From: Agriterribacter humi
GTDB lineage: Bacteria; Bacteroidota; Bacteroidia; Chitinophagales; Chitinophagaceae
Assembly (NCBI RefSeq): GCF_009192765.1
Contig: NZ_VOHQ01000003.1
Span: forward strand, 124,001 to 188,000
Length of the DNA: 64,000 bases
Direction of reading: 5' to 3'
This document shows positions 8,369-16,758 of this stretch, one piece after another. The position numbers and the translations under genes are program-made. Every line of letters begins with the position of its first letter. The first letter of the stretch is position 1. Below the pieces are notes generated by a model. It did not search any database. It saw only the letters and a program-made list of their open reading frames with translations, and was not told where the DNA came from.

Positions 8369-9403
8369 TGCACTGCCCCATGTAAAGCCACTTCCAAATG
8401 AGGCAAGACAAACCAGGTCGCCTTCCTTTATTTTCCCTTTTTCCCAGGCTTCGCACAAGGCTATAGGAATAGATGCAGCGGTTGTATTACCATATTGCTG
8501 GATATTATTGTGCACCTGGTCGTCTCTTAATCCCAATTGATTCTGAACAAACTGGCTGATGCGTAAATTGGCCTGGTGCGGAATCAGCATATTGATATCA
8601 GCGGGTGTAAGTTGATTGGCAGCAAGCGCTTCCATAATCACTTCGGGCATTTTTACAACAGCCTTTTTAAATACGGATGGCCCATCCATAAAAGGAAAAT
8701 TCTGAGCATTGTCAATCATGTTATGGCTCATGAACATATTTGCTATTTCAGCATCATCAAAATCTGCCAGTTGCTTTTCTGTCCAGTAATTGGCATGCGT
8801 ACCCGGGTTGTACATTGCTAATAATTCAGCGCTTTCCCCATCGCTGTGCAAGTGTGTGCTTAATATTCCCTGCTTATCGTTTTCTGCAGGTTGTAATACT
8901 ACAGCACCCGCACCATCTCCAAAAATAACAGACACATTTCGACCCCTGGTGCTGAAATCCAGCCCGAAAGAATGTTTCTCACTTCCTATCACCAGGATAT
9001 TTTTATACATGCCCGATTTAATGAACTGGTCGCCCACACTTAGCGCATATATAAATCCGCTGCATTGGTTACGAACGTCCAATGCACCTATTTCTTTCAT
9101 TTTCAGCGCCCGCTGAACCAATACGCCACAACCCGGAAAATAGTAGTCGGGGCTTAATGTGGCAAAAATAATAAAGTCAATATCCTGTGCGGTAGTACCC
9201 GCCCTTTCCATTGCTTTTTTTGCAGCCTCCACACCCATAGTAGTGGTTGTTTCACCGGTGCGTTTTGCATATCTTCTTTCTTTAATGCCGGTACGTTCCT
9301 GTATCCATGCATCATTTGTATCCATATATTTTTTCAGATCATCATTGGAAACAACCTGTTCGGGAACATACATTCCTATTCCGGCAATTTTTGTGCGCAA
9401 CAT
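8354..9403 (-). CDS. 3-oxoacyl-ACP synthase III family protein (FabH-like ketosynthase)
   Basis: This 349-residue thiolase-fold enzyme condenses an acyl-CoA with malonyl-ACP. The complete triad is visible: C114 in RNQCSGFIY, H276 in LIPHQANLR and N306 in QQYGNTTAAS. The glycine-rich FGDGAGAVVL segment is at 161-170. The ATG at 9403 is preferred because upstream codons in the same frame lack any family-like sequence. It has an insertion of about 30 residues (near 195-240) relative to short FabH proteins, so it may serve branched or long-chain starters or a special lipid rather than general fatty-acid initiation. Confidence 0.88.
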   Translation of the reverse strand: MLRTKIAGIGMYVPEQVVSNDDLKKYMDTNDAWIQERTGIKERRYAKRTGETTTTMGVEAAKKAMERAGTTAQDIDFIIFATLSPDYYFPGCGVLVQRALKMKEIGALDVRNQCSGFIYALSVGDQFIKSGMYKNILVIGSEKHSFGLDFSTRGRNVSVIFGDGAGAVVLQPAENDKQGILSTHLHSDGESAELLAMYNPGTHANYWTEKQLADFDDAEIANMFMSHNMIDNAQNFPFMDGPSVFKKAVVKMPEVIMEALAANQLTPADINMLIPHQANLRISQFVQNQLGLRDDQVHNNIQQYGNTTAASIPIALCEAWEKGKIKEGDLVCLASFGSGFTWGSALLRW

Positions 9404-9488
9404 AGCAAGCGTTTTAACGGTGAAAATATTCAGATATAGGCCAGTAAGGCAACGGAAATATAGAAAGAAATGAGGGAAGTATATGGTA

Positions 9489-10136
9489 TTATTTCGCCGG
9501 TAATTGTATAGGCAAAGAAACTTTAGTATCGTCCCATCCAATCCACAACAGTGCACCCTCACCGGATTTTTCAGTTTCCATAGTAAAAGCTTCTATGGTG
9601 CTGCTTACATGAGAGACAGGTACAGTGAATTTGAAAATATCTTTTTGATCATCTATTCTCAATCCCCAACTGTATAAATCACTATTCAGAATAAGTGTCC
9701 ATTCTGCTGGTTGAGGTATACAATACAGCATATACCTTCCTTCAGGAATTTTTGTTTGTTGTATGATAACATCTTCAAAGAATTCTATTTCTGTAGCCTC
9801 ATTCGCTCCCAGGCGCCAGTGTTCGCCATATTTTACCAGTGTTCCGAAAATTTTCCTGCCGTTTTTCTGTGGCCTGCTGTATATTACTCTTAATGCCGGG
9901 GCTGTCGTTATTTTACCCATCATCTTCAGCTTGGGATATTCCGGGGGAAAGTATATGATATCCATTGGTGATTTGTCCAGCATGTAAAAGCTGTTGCCAT
10001 TTTCCTGCCGGGGAACGGGTAAAATAGTGGTATCTGCTGCTGTTTTTTGAGATGGGGAGTGAGCATCGCAGGAGCAAAGCATCAAACACAATAACACACT
10101 ACCTATACTGTATAAATTGCAGGACGGATGAGTCAT
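9489..10136 (-). CDS. DUF2911-family lipoprotein (copy 1)
   Basis: This 215-residue protein begins at an ATG (10134-10136) that gives a lipoprotein signal with the cysteine cluster LMLCSCDAHS, so it should be lipid-anchored. The DUF2911 core includes SPMDIIYFPPEYPKLKM, then VIYSRPQKNGRKIFGTLVKY and WRLGANEATEIEFFEDV. The last two are conserved blocks of the family, whose biochemical role is unknown. The gene after it in this list (10154-10714) encodes a closely related protein transcribed 17 bp upstream, so the pair arose by tandem duplication. Confidence 0.85.
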   Translation of the reverse strand: MTHPSCNLYSIGSVLLCLMLCSCDAHSPSQKTAADTTILPVPRQENGNSFYMLDKSPMDIIYFPPEYPKLKMMGKITTAPALRVIYSRPQKNGRKIFGTLVKYGEHWRLGANEATEIEFFEDVIIQQTKIPEGRYMLYCIPQPAEWTLILNSDLYSWGLRIDDQKDIFKFTVPVSHVSSTIEAFTMETEKSGEGALLWIGWDDTKVSLPIQLPAK

Positions 10137-10153
10137 ATACGAAACATGATCTT

Positions 10154-10714
10154 TTATAATGTAACGGGCAGTGATACTTTTACGTCTTCCCAAGTAATCA
10201 GAAGGCTGGCGCCTGTATCCGTTTCTTTAAACATCATGGTAAAAGATTCAACAGGTTCAGCATTTTTTTCTGTTTTAATATCTGTGCGCAGAATGTCTTT
10301 TTTTGCATCATACGCAAACGATCCCCACACATCATTGTCTTTATTAATAATCACTGTCCATTTCTCTTTGTAAGGGATAGCATACATCGTATATCTTCCT
10401 TTTTTGATTTTAGTATTGGCGATTTTTACGTCTTTAAAAAGGTCTAATTCTGTAGCTTCATTTGCCCCGAGCCGCCACACCGCCCCATATTCAACCAGTT
10501 CACCAAATACCTTCCTGCTTTTTTTCTGTGGCCGGCTGTATATGATTTTCATCACGGGTGTTTGCGGAGCAGATTTCCTGATCTTAAGAATAGGATAATC
10601 AACAGGAAGGTAGATCATATCCATTGGAGAATTGTCTAAAGGGGGCCAATTTTCCTGTGCACCGGCAGAAATTACAAGCATGAGCCCAAGCGTAAAGGCA
10701 AGTATTTTTTTCAT
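10154..10714 (-). CDS. DUF2911-family exported protein (copy 2)
   Basis: This 186-residue protein begins MKKILAFTLGLMLVISAGAQ, a normal signal peptide cleaved after AQ, unlike the lipoprotein signal of its neighbour. The core matches copy 1 almost block for block: SPMDMIYLPVDYPILKI, KIIYSRPQKKSRKVFGELVEY and WRLGANEATELDLF. The divergence is highest in the first 40 residues and in the C-terminal third. Periplasmic or outer-membrane location is expected, and function is unknown. It is transcribed first and is followed 17 bp later by the lipid-anchored copy. Confidence 0.87.
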   Translation of the reverse strand: MKKILAFTLGLMLVISAGAQENWPPLDNSPMDMIYLPVDYPILKIRKSAPQTPVMKIIYSRPQKKSRKVFGELVEYGAVWRLGANEATELDLFKDVKIANTKIKKGRYTMYAIPYKEKWTVIINKDNDVWGSFAYDAKKDILRTDIKTEKNAEPVESFTMMFKETDTGASLLITWEDVKVSLPVTL

Positions 10715-10781
10715 AGGGAACAAATGTACAGGTTTGCATGATTATGAAAAAGATAATAATGACCGGTTGATTTCCTTTTTG

Positions 10782-11375
10782 TCAGGCAGTAAGAACCGAT
10801 TGAAAATGCTGCCACGCCATTTTTTTTACATCTGGGAAAAAAGCATCATAGCATTCACGCAGTTCATTGTAGTGATTTTCAAAAACCTCAAAAGCCTTTT
10901 TACTTTCTGTTAAGTAGGTCGCCCGGTGCACCAGTCCTCCGAAACTGTTTTGAATGCCCCGCCTGTAGTGGTAGTTATACAACCAGTTTTGCTTTTTCAT
11001 ATACGGTAGCATATTGCTGAAACCTTCAGGCAGGTAAGCATTATACTGATCAAGCACTGCATAGGTTTGTTGTGAAAATTCCATTAGCCGGCTATGGTTA
11101 AATTCGTTGCTGTCATTTGCCAGAAAGTGATCATACACAACATCAACAAATGCACCCGAATACAACCTGTAATGGGGCCTAAAAAATTGTTTTGCGAACG
11201 TGGTAGTCTCATGCAAATCTGTAAAGTTGTCAATAGCACGGTGCAGCATGATCCCTTTTTTAATGAGATCAGGATAATCTTCTTTTTTTTTGCCTTTTAC
11301 AAAATCACTGATCATATTGCCCACTAATATTTGCGGATGCCGGAAAGATAAAAAGGCATGAGCCAGGTAATTCAT
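10782..11375 (-). CDS. acpH: Acyl carrier protein phosphodiesterase (DUF479/AcpH family)
   Basis: This 197-residue cytosolic protein matches the AcpH family, HD-like metal hydrolases that remove the 4'-phosphopantetheine group from acyl carrier protein. Family landmarks are the opening MNYLAHAFLS, the GNMISDFVKG segment (about 19-28), GIMLHRAIDNFTD (about 41-53) with conserved histidine and aspartate, and FVDVVYDHFLAND (about 77-89). It probably adjusts the pool of active ACP. There is no operon partner; the next gene upstream diverges from it. Confidence 0.87.
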   Translation of the reverse strand: MNYLAHAFLSFRHPQILVGNMISDFVKGKKKEDYPDLIKKGIMLHRAIDNFTDLHETTTFAKQFFRPHYRLYSGAFVDVVYDHFLANDSNEFNHSRLMEFSQQTYAVLDQYNAYLPEGFSNMLPYMKKQNWLYNYHYRRGIQNSFGGLVHRATYLTESKKAFEVFENHYNELRECYDAFFPDVKKMAWQHFQSVLTA

Positions 11376-11559
11376 AGAATTTTATGAAAATGATATATGG
11401 GATTTATAAGGATCCGTGTAATTGTTTTCGTACATAGTAAACCGCTCGTGTGATTCTAAAAATTTGTGTCTTCTAATATAAGATAATACCGGCAGATGCC
11501 ATCTATCTTTATATTTTTCAGATTGTCAACCTTTTAACATCTGGTATGTATGGAAGAAT

Positions 11560-11567
11560 TATTTTTG
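11560..11567 (+). promoter_or_regulatory. Possible -7 element of the JmjC-like gene
   Basis: TATTTTTG fits TAnnTTTG and ends 20 bp before the ATG at 11588. It lies inside the longer reading frame that begins at 11546, which favours 11588 as the real start. No convincing -33 element is visible. Confidence 0.35.
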
Positions 11568-11587
11568 CCGGTACTAAATTAGCTTAT

Positions 11588-12475
11588 ATGCTGTTACAGC
11601 CTGTTGAAGCAGTGGACACCATTACGCCAGAAGGTTTTAAAAACCAATATTATGACCCAGGGAAACCTGTAGTAATAAAAAGCATGTCTAAGGATTGGCC
11701 CGCATATCATAAATGGACATGGGATTATTTTAAAGAAATGGTGGGCGATAAGCGGGTGGGCATTTTTAATAATAATAAAAGTGACGCTTTTACACCGGTA
11801 AATAAAGCCGATGAGTATACCAGTTTTGGCGAATACATTGACATGATCAGGAAAGGACCGGCAGGCTGGCGTATTTTTTTGTTTAATATTTTTGATCACG
11901 CACCTCAATTGACACACGATTTTGAATGGCCGGATGATTTTATGAAAGGATTTATTAAACGGTTTCCCATGCTTTTTGTAGGCGGAGCGACTTCTGTTAC
12001 ACATCTCCATTTTGATATTGATCTTTCGCATATCCTGCATACACAATTCGTGGGCAGAAAAAGAGTATTGCTTTTTCCCTATGAAGAGCAGCATAAACTA
12101 TACAGGAAGCCTTTTGAGGTATTGAGCCTGGCCGACTTTTCCCGTTATTATGAGCATAACGGCACACCGGATTACGACCGGTTTCCGGCTTTAAAGTTAG
12201 CAAAAGGATACGAGGTAACTTTACAGCATGGCGACACCCTGTATATGCCGGCCGGATACTGGCATCATATGGAATATATAGACAGTGGCTTTGCCATGAG
12301 CCTGAGAGCACTCCACCAGGGTATAGGGGGTAAAGTGAAAGGCGCCTGGAATTTAATAGGCATGCGCAATATAGATACCCTTATGAAAAAGACCGTTCCC
12401 AAATGGTGGGATCAGCTTAAGAACGAAAAGACCATGATCGCTGCTCAAAAGGTACTGGAAGAAACTGAAGCCTGA
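11588..12475 (+). CDS. Cupin-like/JmjC-type Fe(II)- and 2-oxoglutarate-dependent oxygenase
   Basis: This 295-residue protein has the cupin_8 (JmjC-related) fold. An iron-binding His-x-Asp is visible as H141 and D143 in THLHFDIDLSH, and the distal histidine lies in PAGYWHHMEY (H226 or H227). Bacterial relatives hydroxylate proteins or tRNA, but the substrate cannot be told here. The opening LLQPVEAVDTITPEGFKNQY and PVVIKSMSKDWPAY are typical of the family. A start 14 codons upstream (11546) is also open. It stands alone, divergent from acpH. Confidence 0.85.
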   Translation: MLLQPVEAVDTITPEGFKNQYYDPGKPVVIKSMSKDWPAYHKWTWDYFKEMVGDKRVGIFNNNKSDAFTPVNKADEYTSFGEYIDMIRKGPAGWRIFLFNIFDHAPQLTHDFEWPDDFMKGFIKRFPMLFVGGATSVTHLHFDIDLSHILHTQFVGRKRVLLFPYEEQHKLYRKPFEVLSLADFSRYYEHNGTPDYDRFPALKLAKGYEVTLQHGDTLYMPAGYWHHMEYIDSGFAMSLRALHQGIGGKVKGAWNLIGMRNIDTLMKKTVPKWWDQLKNEKTMIAAQKVLEETEA

Positions 12476-12882
12476 CTCAACCTGCTCATCCCAGGAGTTT
12501 GTTTATAATAAGCAGTCATCTTTTGAATTTACGGAAGCATCATTGAAACAGTACGGGGAAAAGTAGCAAAGCCCGGAAACATATTCACTTTTTATTTGAA
12601 ATATTAATGTAATCATTTACTTTCGCATAAGGTATTACACTGATTAATATCCAATCTCCCTCAATTTATTGTCCAATCTCCCTCTTTTTAAAATCTAATA
12701 TTTACTACAGGCAAGTTGTCAATCTAATTCAGGTTTATTATAACCTGCAGTTTCTGAATAAAGCTGCTGCGGGTAACAATTGAATGTGTTTTTGTTTTAT
12801 TAATACGTTACGCATATCAACTTTTTCTTTTTGTGGTTTCAGAGGTAAGCACAGGCCGGTGATGTCTATCGCCGGCATTTTT

Positions 12883-12929
12883 ATTCCCCCTCCCCCCTCT
12901 CCACACAGTAGAGAGGGGGGAGGGGGAAT
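12883..12929. repeat. Perfect 19-bp inverted repeat made of C-runs and G-runs
   Basis: The left arm at 12883-12901 (ATTCCCCCTCCCCCCTCTC) pairs perfectly with the right arm at 12911-12929 across a 9-nt loop. One strand is nearly all pyrimidine and the other nearly all purine, so besides a hairpin it could form a triplex or G-quadruplex. It has no T-run outside the stem and no gene ends close by, so a plain terminator is unlikely. Confidence 0.75.
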
Positions 12930-12942
12930 GTCCGTCCGAACG

Positions 12943-12983
12943 CCTGCCCGACTGAGCCATTCAGGCGGGGTTCATCCGGGCGG
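12943..12983. repeat. GC-rich modular repeat, copy 1
   Basis: Three 10-mers lie in order: CCTGCCCGAC (12943-12952), TTCAGGCGGG (12960-12969) and ATCCGGGCGG (12974-12983). The latter two recur in the same order at 24358-24384, and the first recurs there in inverted form at 24392-24401. Confidence 0.6.
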
Positions 12984-13223
12984 GCCAGACATAGGTTCTT
13001 CCATTTCAGAAATTCAATAAGGGTGAACAATACAGCCGTATAGAAAGAAGTAAAAGACGGAAGTATTCATATAGCCACTCACCTGAATCTGATTGCCTGA
13101 AATCCGAAGGGATATTCTAACGATAAACTACAAACCTGTCTGCTGTGGCCGATCATAAACAATAACCTCGGCACTGAAGCGGGCGTGCCCTGTATCCTGT
13201 AACCTGAAACAATTTCAAATTCC

Positions 13224-14267
13224 CTATGCTATTTCCCAAACCTCCCTTCCTCTTAATAATTTATCTAAATCACCTGGCCCCTTTGTTGCTATGGTTTCTT
13301 CAATCTGCATGGACATTACATCTTCATAACAGGCTCTTGTTGTTTCATAAAAAACCCCAAAAGGACGCGGTAAATGACCCTCTATGGCAGGATCATCAAA
13401 CATTCTTACCAATATCTGTGCTTTGTAAAAATCTTTTTCATCGTGTATCCAAAGATCGTTTTCACTTAAGCCATTCCCCAGTTCCACTACTATGGGTTTA
13501 AAGCCATCTAATTTTACGCCTTTGTTTTTTGCTGCGCCAAATACCAGCGGTTTTCCCTGCTCTAAAAAAATTGCCTGTTCGGGCTTGGAACTTTTTTCGG
13601 TAAACATTTCGAAAGCGCCATCATTGAAAATATTACAGTTCTGGTATATTTCTAAGAAGGAAGCGCCTTTATGCCTGTGGCTGCGCACCAGCATTTCCTG
13701 CAAATGCTTTGGATCGCGGTCCATACTGCGTGCAATAAATGTAGCATCAGCCCCCATAGCCAGTGCGAGTGGATTAAAGGGATGGTCTATACTTCCCAAT
13801 GGGGTAGACTTGGTTATTTTTTGTTGTTCTGAAGTGGGTGAATATTGTCCTTTGGTTAAGCCGTATATCTGGTTATTGAACAATAGCATGTTTACGTCAA
13901 AATTGCGCCGCAGTAAATGTATCGTATGATTACCACCAATACTTAAGGCATCTCCATCACCCGCAACAATCCATACACTCAGGTCAGGTCTTGAAGCCTT
14001 TAAACCGGACGCAATAGCCGTCGCTCTTCCATGTATGGAATGCATTCCATATGTGTTCATATAATAGGGAAAGCGCGATGAACAACCTATACCTGAAATA
14101 ATGACTATGTTTTCTTTAGGAATGCCTATGCCGGGCATCACTTTTTGTACCTGTGCCAATATGGAATAATCCCCGCAACCCGGGCACCACCTTACTTCCT
14201 GGTCGGTAGCAAAATCTTTAGCGGTTAAAGTGGGCTGGGGAGGAATTGCTGTTGTACTCATGATCAT
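13224..14267 (-). CDS. korB: 2-oxoacid:ferredoxin oxidoreductase beta subunit (KorB-like)
   Basis: This 347-residue protein is the thiamine-diphosphate subunit that pairs with the alpha subunit at 1278-3125. The family cysteines are in EVRWCPGCGDYSIL (about 24-37) and the IISGIGCSSRFPYYMNTYG block (about 57-75). The TPP/Mg motif is GDGDALSIGGNH, followed by FDVNMLLFNNQIYGLTKGQ. No ferredoxin-type iron-sulfur domain is added, so electrons should pass to a separate ferredoxin. An ATG two codons downstream is an equally good start. A minus-strand TAATTTTG (14279-14286) lies 12 bp in front, but no -33 element was found. The 10-kb separation from korA is unusual. Confidence 0.9.
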   Translation of the reverse strand: MIMSTTAIPPQPTLTAKDFATDQEVRWCPGCGDYSILAQVQKVMPGIGIPKENIVIISGIGCSSRFPYYMNTYGMHSIHGRATAIASGLKASRPDLSVWIVAGDGDALSIGGNHTIHLLRRNFDVNMLLFNNQIYGLTKGQYSPTSEQQKITKSTPLGSIDHPFNPLALAMGADATFIARSMDRDPKHLQEMLVRSHRHKGASFLEIYQNCNIFNDGAFEMFTEKSSKPEQAIFLEQGKPLVFGAAKNKGVKLDGFKPIVVELGNGLSENDLWIHDEKDFYKAQILVRMFDDPAIEGHLPRPFGVFYETTRACYEDVMSMQIEETIATKGPGDLDKLLRGREVWEIA

Positions 14268-14421
14268 TGAAATAACAGCAAAATTAAGATTATAGCGTCA
14301 AAATGCCCCGTGAAACCTCTTCCTCTATGGTAACATTCTCCTAAAATCGTAAATGTATTCCTTGCGGGGAGCCGGGGGAATGCCGGTTTGAGGCATGCCT
14401 TTCACCTTTCAGCCTTCTCTT

Positions 14422-15126
14422 TTAAGGTGTGTTGCTGCCAAAAACTTTTTTTAACAGTTCGGTTACTCTTGCCGCAGGATCCTTCCTGATCTTCAGTTCT
14501 TCCTGTCCCACTTCATAAAAAATACCTGCTAAAGATCTTTCTGTTACATAACCGGCAAGATCGGTATTCACAGGTTTTGCAGCGAATTTATTGTATGCAG
14601 TAAATACATCGTTCCAGTATTTGGTGGCATCAACTTTGGTTAACGCTTTTTCAATTACAGGACGAAAGGCGTTGGTTAAGGAAACTGTGGTTTTATCTTT
14701 AAAGTAATTGGTAGCTGCGTAATCCCCGCCTTTTAATATGCCAAGCGCATCTGTTATTGTCATCTTTTTTATAGCATCCACAAAAATGGGGGTGGCAGAT
14801 TTGGCGGCATCTTCAGCAGCCCTGTTCATAGAAAGCACTGCTTTATCTACCAGGCTGCCCAACCCGATGCTTCTTAAAGTGCTTTCCACTTTTTTAGCTT
14901 CTTCGGGCATCAGTATCTTAACAGCGGCATTGCTGAAAAACCCATCCGCAGCCGAAAGTTTACCAGTGCCATTTTGAGTTCCAATGCGCAGGGCTTCCTT
15001 TAAACCTGACGCAATTTCTGCCGTGGATAATGCAGGCGTGCCGGTATTCATACCGTTTAATACCTGTTGTGCAGTTTCACAGCCGGTTAGTAAAACAAAA
15101 ATGACAATCGCCAGCAGTATTTTCAT
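14422..15126 (-). CDS. DUF4197-family lipoprotein
   Basis: This 234-residue protein has a lipobox at FVLLTGCETAQ (cysteine near residue 16), so it should be lipid-anchored in the envelope. The mature part is helical and alanine-rich. It contains AEIASGLKEALRIGTQNG, PEEAKKVESTLRSIGLGSLVD and ALGILKGGDYAATNYFKDKT, all typical DUF4197 blocks. The family has no established biochemical function. It lies 42 bp after the aminotransferase gene on the same strand, so the two may be co-transcribed, and 154 bp before korB. Confidence 0.87.
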   Translation of the reverse strand: MKILLAIVIFVLLTGCETAQQVLNGMNTGTPALSTAEIASGLKEALRIGTQNGTGKLSAADGFFSNAAVKILMPEEAKKVESTLRSIGLGSLVDKAVLSMNRAAEDAAKSATPIFVDAIKKMTITDALGILKGGDYAATNYFKDKTTVSLTNAFRPVIEKALTKVDATKYWNDVFTAYNKFAAKPVNTDLAGYVTERSLAGIFYEVGQEELKIRKDPAARVTELLKKVFGSNTP

Positions 15127-15168
15127 AAAGTTATTTTTTGGTTTTTTTAAAGGATGATTTGCTGGTAA

Positions 15169-16479
15169 CTATTTCAACTTACGCAATGCCCGGGCCAGTG
15201 CTTCAATCATAGCATCAATTTCTTCTTTCTTACACGCCCCTACACTCAGCCTGTACCAACTGGAATCTTTTGACGCTCCAAATGCATAGAAAGGGACTAT
15301 TGCAATTCCGGCTTCATTGAGCAGGTAGCTGGTAACATCTTTTTGCTGTTCAAGCAATTGTCCTGCAGCGGTTTTCATACCCTTTGCATTTACCCTGATG
15401 GTAAGATAAATAGCAGCTTGCGGGGCAATGGCATCTACCGGCATGCCTTCTTTTTTTAAACGCATAAAGCCATCGTATATTTTTTGAAGCCGTACCGATA
15501 TTTCGGTTTTAAACTGTTGCAGATACTGATTTGCCGCGTCATACTGCAATAAAAACCGTGCAACGGCTTTTTGCTCGGCCATAGGCGCCCAGGCGCCCAC
15601 GTGCGAAAGGATAGCTTTCATTTTGTTCATGATCACTTCGGGACCCATGGCCCATCCTACTCTTACGCCGGTGGCGGCAAAGCATTTGCTTATAGCATCT
15701 ATATAAACCGTATACGCTTTCATTTGGGGCCGGAGCGATACCGGGTCGTAATGCAGGATATCACCATAAGTAAGCTGCCAGTACATCTGGTCGTATAAAA
15801 CATACAATTTCTTTTCACCTTGGCCCCGGCGCCTGTTTTCTTCCAGCACCATATCGCAAATAGCTTCCAGCGCCTCCCTGGTAAAGGTGGTGCCCGTTGG
15901 ATTTTGCGGCGAGCAAAGGGCTAATATTACAGCATCTTTAATATGAGGGGTGATATCCTCGGCTGTTGGCATGAAATTATTTTCGACGCTGGCTTCTACT
16001 TCGCAATGAATGCCTTCAACAAAATGCGTATAATGATTGTTGTTCCAGGAAGGAACGGCGTAAATTATTTTATCGTCTTTATCGGCGATCGTTCTAAAAA
16101 AAGCGTAGATCAGCGGCCGTCCCCCGGATGCTACTAATATTTCGGAGGTATTGTATACCAATCCTTCTTTCTGCTGCAGGAAGGCCGCTATAGCTTCGCG
16201 AAGGTCAAAATTGCCTTCTGCCGCCGGGTAATTGGTAAAATGTTTACGGTAAGCGTCTATAATTTCATTTTCCAGTTCTTTTGGAATAGGAAAAATTTCA
16301 GGATCAAAATCGCCAATCGTAAAATTGTATATTTTTTCTCCCTGTTTTATTTTCTCCCGTATTTCACCGCCCAGCTTAACGATTTCCGAGCCAATTAAGG
16401 TTTCTGCAAGCTGTGAAAAATGCTCCCGGGGTATAATATTCTCTGGCATCAATTCCTGCTGTTGTAATTTGTTTTCCAT
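15169..16479 (-). CDS. Pyridoxal-phosphate-dependent aminotransferase, class I/II
   Basis: This 436-residue fold-type I enzyme resembles aspartate or aromatic aminotransferases. The PLP lysine is K265 in IDAISKCFAATGVRVGW. The substrate- and cofactor-binding landmarks are CSPQNPTGTTF (189-199), YDQMYW (229-234, phenol-ring aspartate) and the glycine-rich SGGRPLIYAFF. The ATG at 16479 is preferred; an upstream ATG adds only three codons. It transfers amino groups between an amino acid and a 2-oxoacid. The exact substrate cannot be read from sequence. A 279-bp non-coding gap with word repeats lies in front. Confidence 0.88.
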   Translation of the reverse strand: MENKLQQQELMPENIIPREHFSQLAETLIGSEIVKLGGEIREKIKQGEKIYNFTIGDFDPEIFPIPKELENEIIDAYRKHFTNYPAAEGNFDLREAIAAFLQQKEGLVYNTSEILVASGGRPLIYAFFRTIADKDDKIIYAVPSWNNNHYTHFVEGIHCEVEASVENNFMPTAEDITPHIKDAVILALCSPQNPTGTTFTREALEAICDMVLEENRRRGQGEKKLYVLYDQMYWQLTYGDILHYDPVSLRPQMKAYTVYIDAISKCFAATGVRVGWAMGPEVIMNKMKAILSHVGAWAPMAEQKAVARFLLQYDAANQYLQQFKTEISVRLQKIYDGFMRLKKEGMPVDAIAPQAAIYLTIRVNAKGMKTAAGQLLEQQKDVTSYLLNEAGIAIVPFYAFGASKDSSWYRLSVGACKKEEIDAMIEALARALRKLK

Positions 16480-16758
16480 ATGGCGCAAAATTACCCTCTG
16501 TTAAGGGAGAAGCCAAGATTATTTTGAAGGATGTTTAATAGTGGGGGGTAGTCAGTAGTCAATGGTGAATAGTCAGTAGTGAGAGTTTTGCAATTGTAAC
16601 TGCAACTTGCGCCCCGCACTCAACACCCGGTTTCAAGGCTTCCCTATAATGCCGGCCGATTAGAAATGTGATCCGTTTATATATGATTTCCTGCAATTGT
16701 TAAGAGAATTTTAAAGCTGTTCCATTATATTTGCCCCTCACCCAAGGCTAATAAGTAC
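16480..16758. other. Intergenic gap with a direct repeat and the adk -7 element
   Basis: No gene is seen. The word TAGTCAGTAGT occurs twice (16549-16559 and 16571-16581). TATATTTG at 16726-16733, which matches TAnnTTTG, lies 25 bp before the adenylate kinase start. Confidence 0.45.

Larger units (their letters stand above)
12476..13223. other. 748-bp intergenic region with repeats, no intact gene
   Basis: No convincing gene lies here. The region holds a short open frame ending at 12566 that may be a remnant (plus-strand codons translate as FVYNKQSSFEFTEASLKQYGEK), and a 12-bp direct repeat CCAATCTCCCTC at 12651 and 12673. It also holds a 19-bp G/C-run hairpin (12883-12929) and three GC-rich 10-mers (12943-12983) that recur near 24358. 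The 78-codon frame over the hairpin is compositionally unlike a gene. Confidence 0.6.

Noticed and set aside
12477-12566. Possible C-terminal remnant (FVYNKQSSFEFTEASLKQYGEK) after the JmjC-like gene
   Set aside because: It is short, has no identifiable family and overlaps the end of the JmjC-like gene in another frame, so I did not list it as a gene.
12784-13020. 78-codon plus-strand frame over the G/C hairpin
   Set aside because: Its proline/serine-rich composition comes from the C-run and G-run repeat and from GC-rich words; it shows no protein character.
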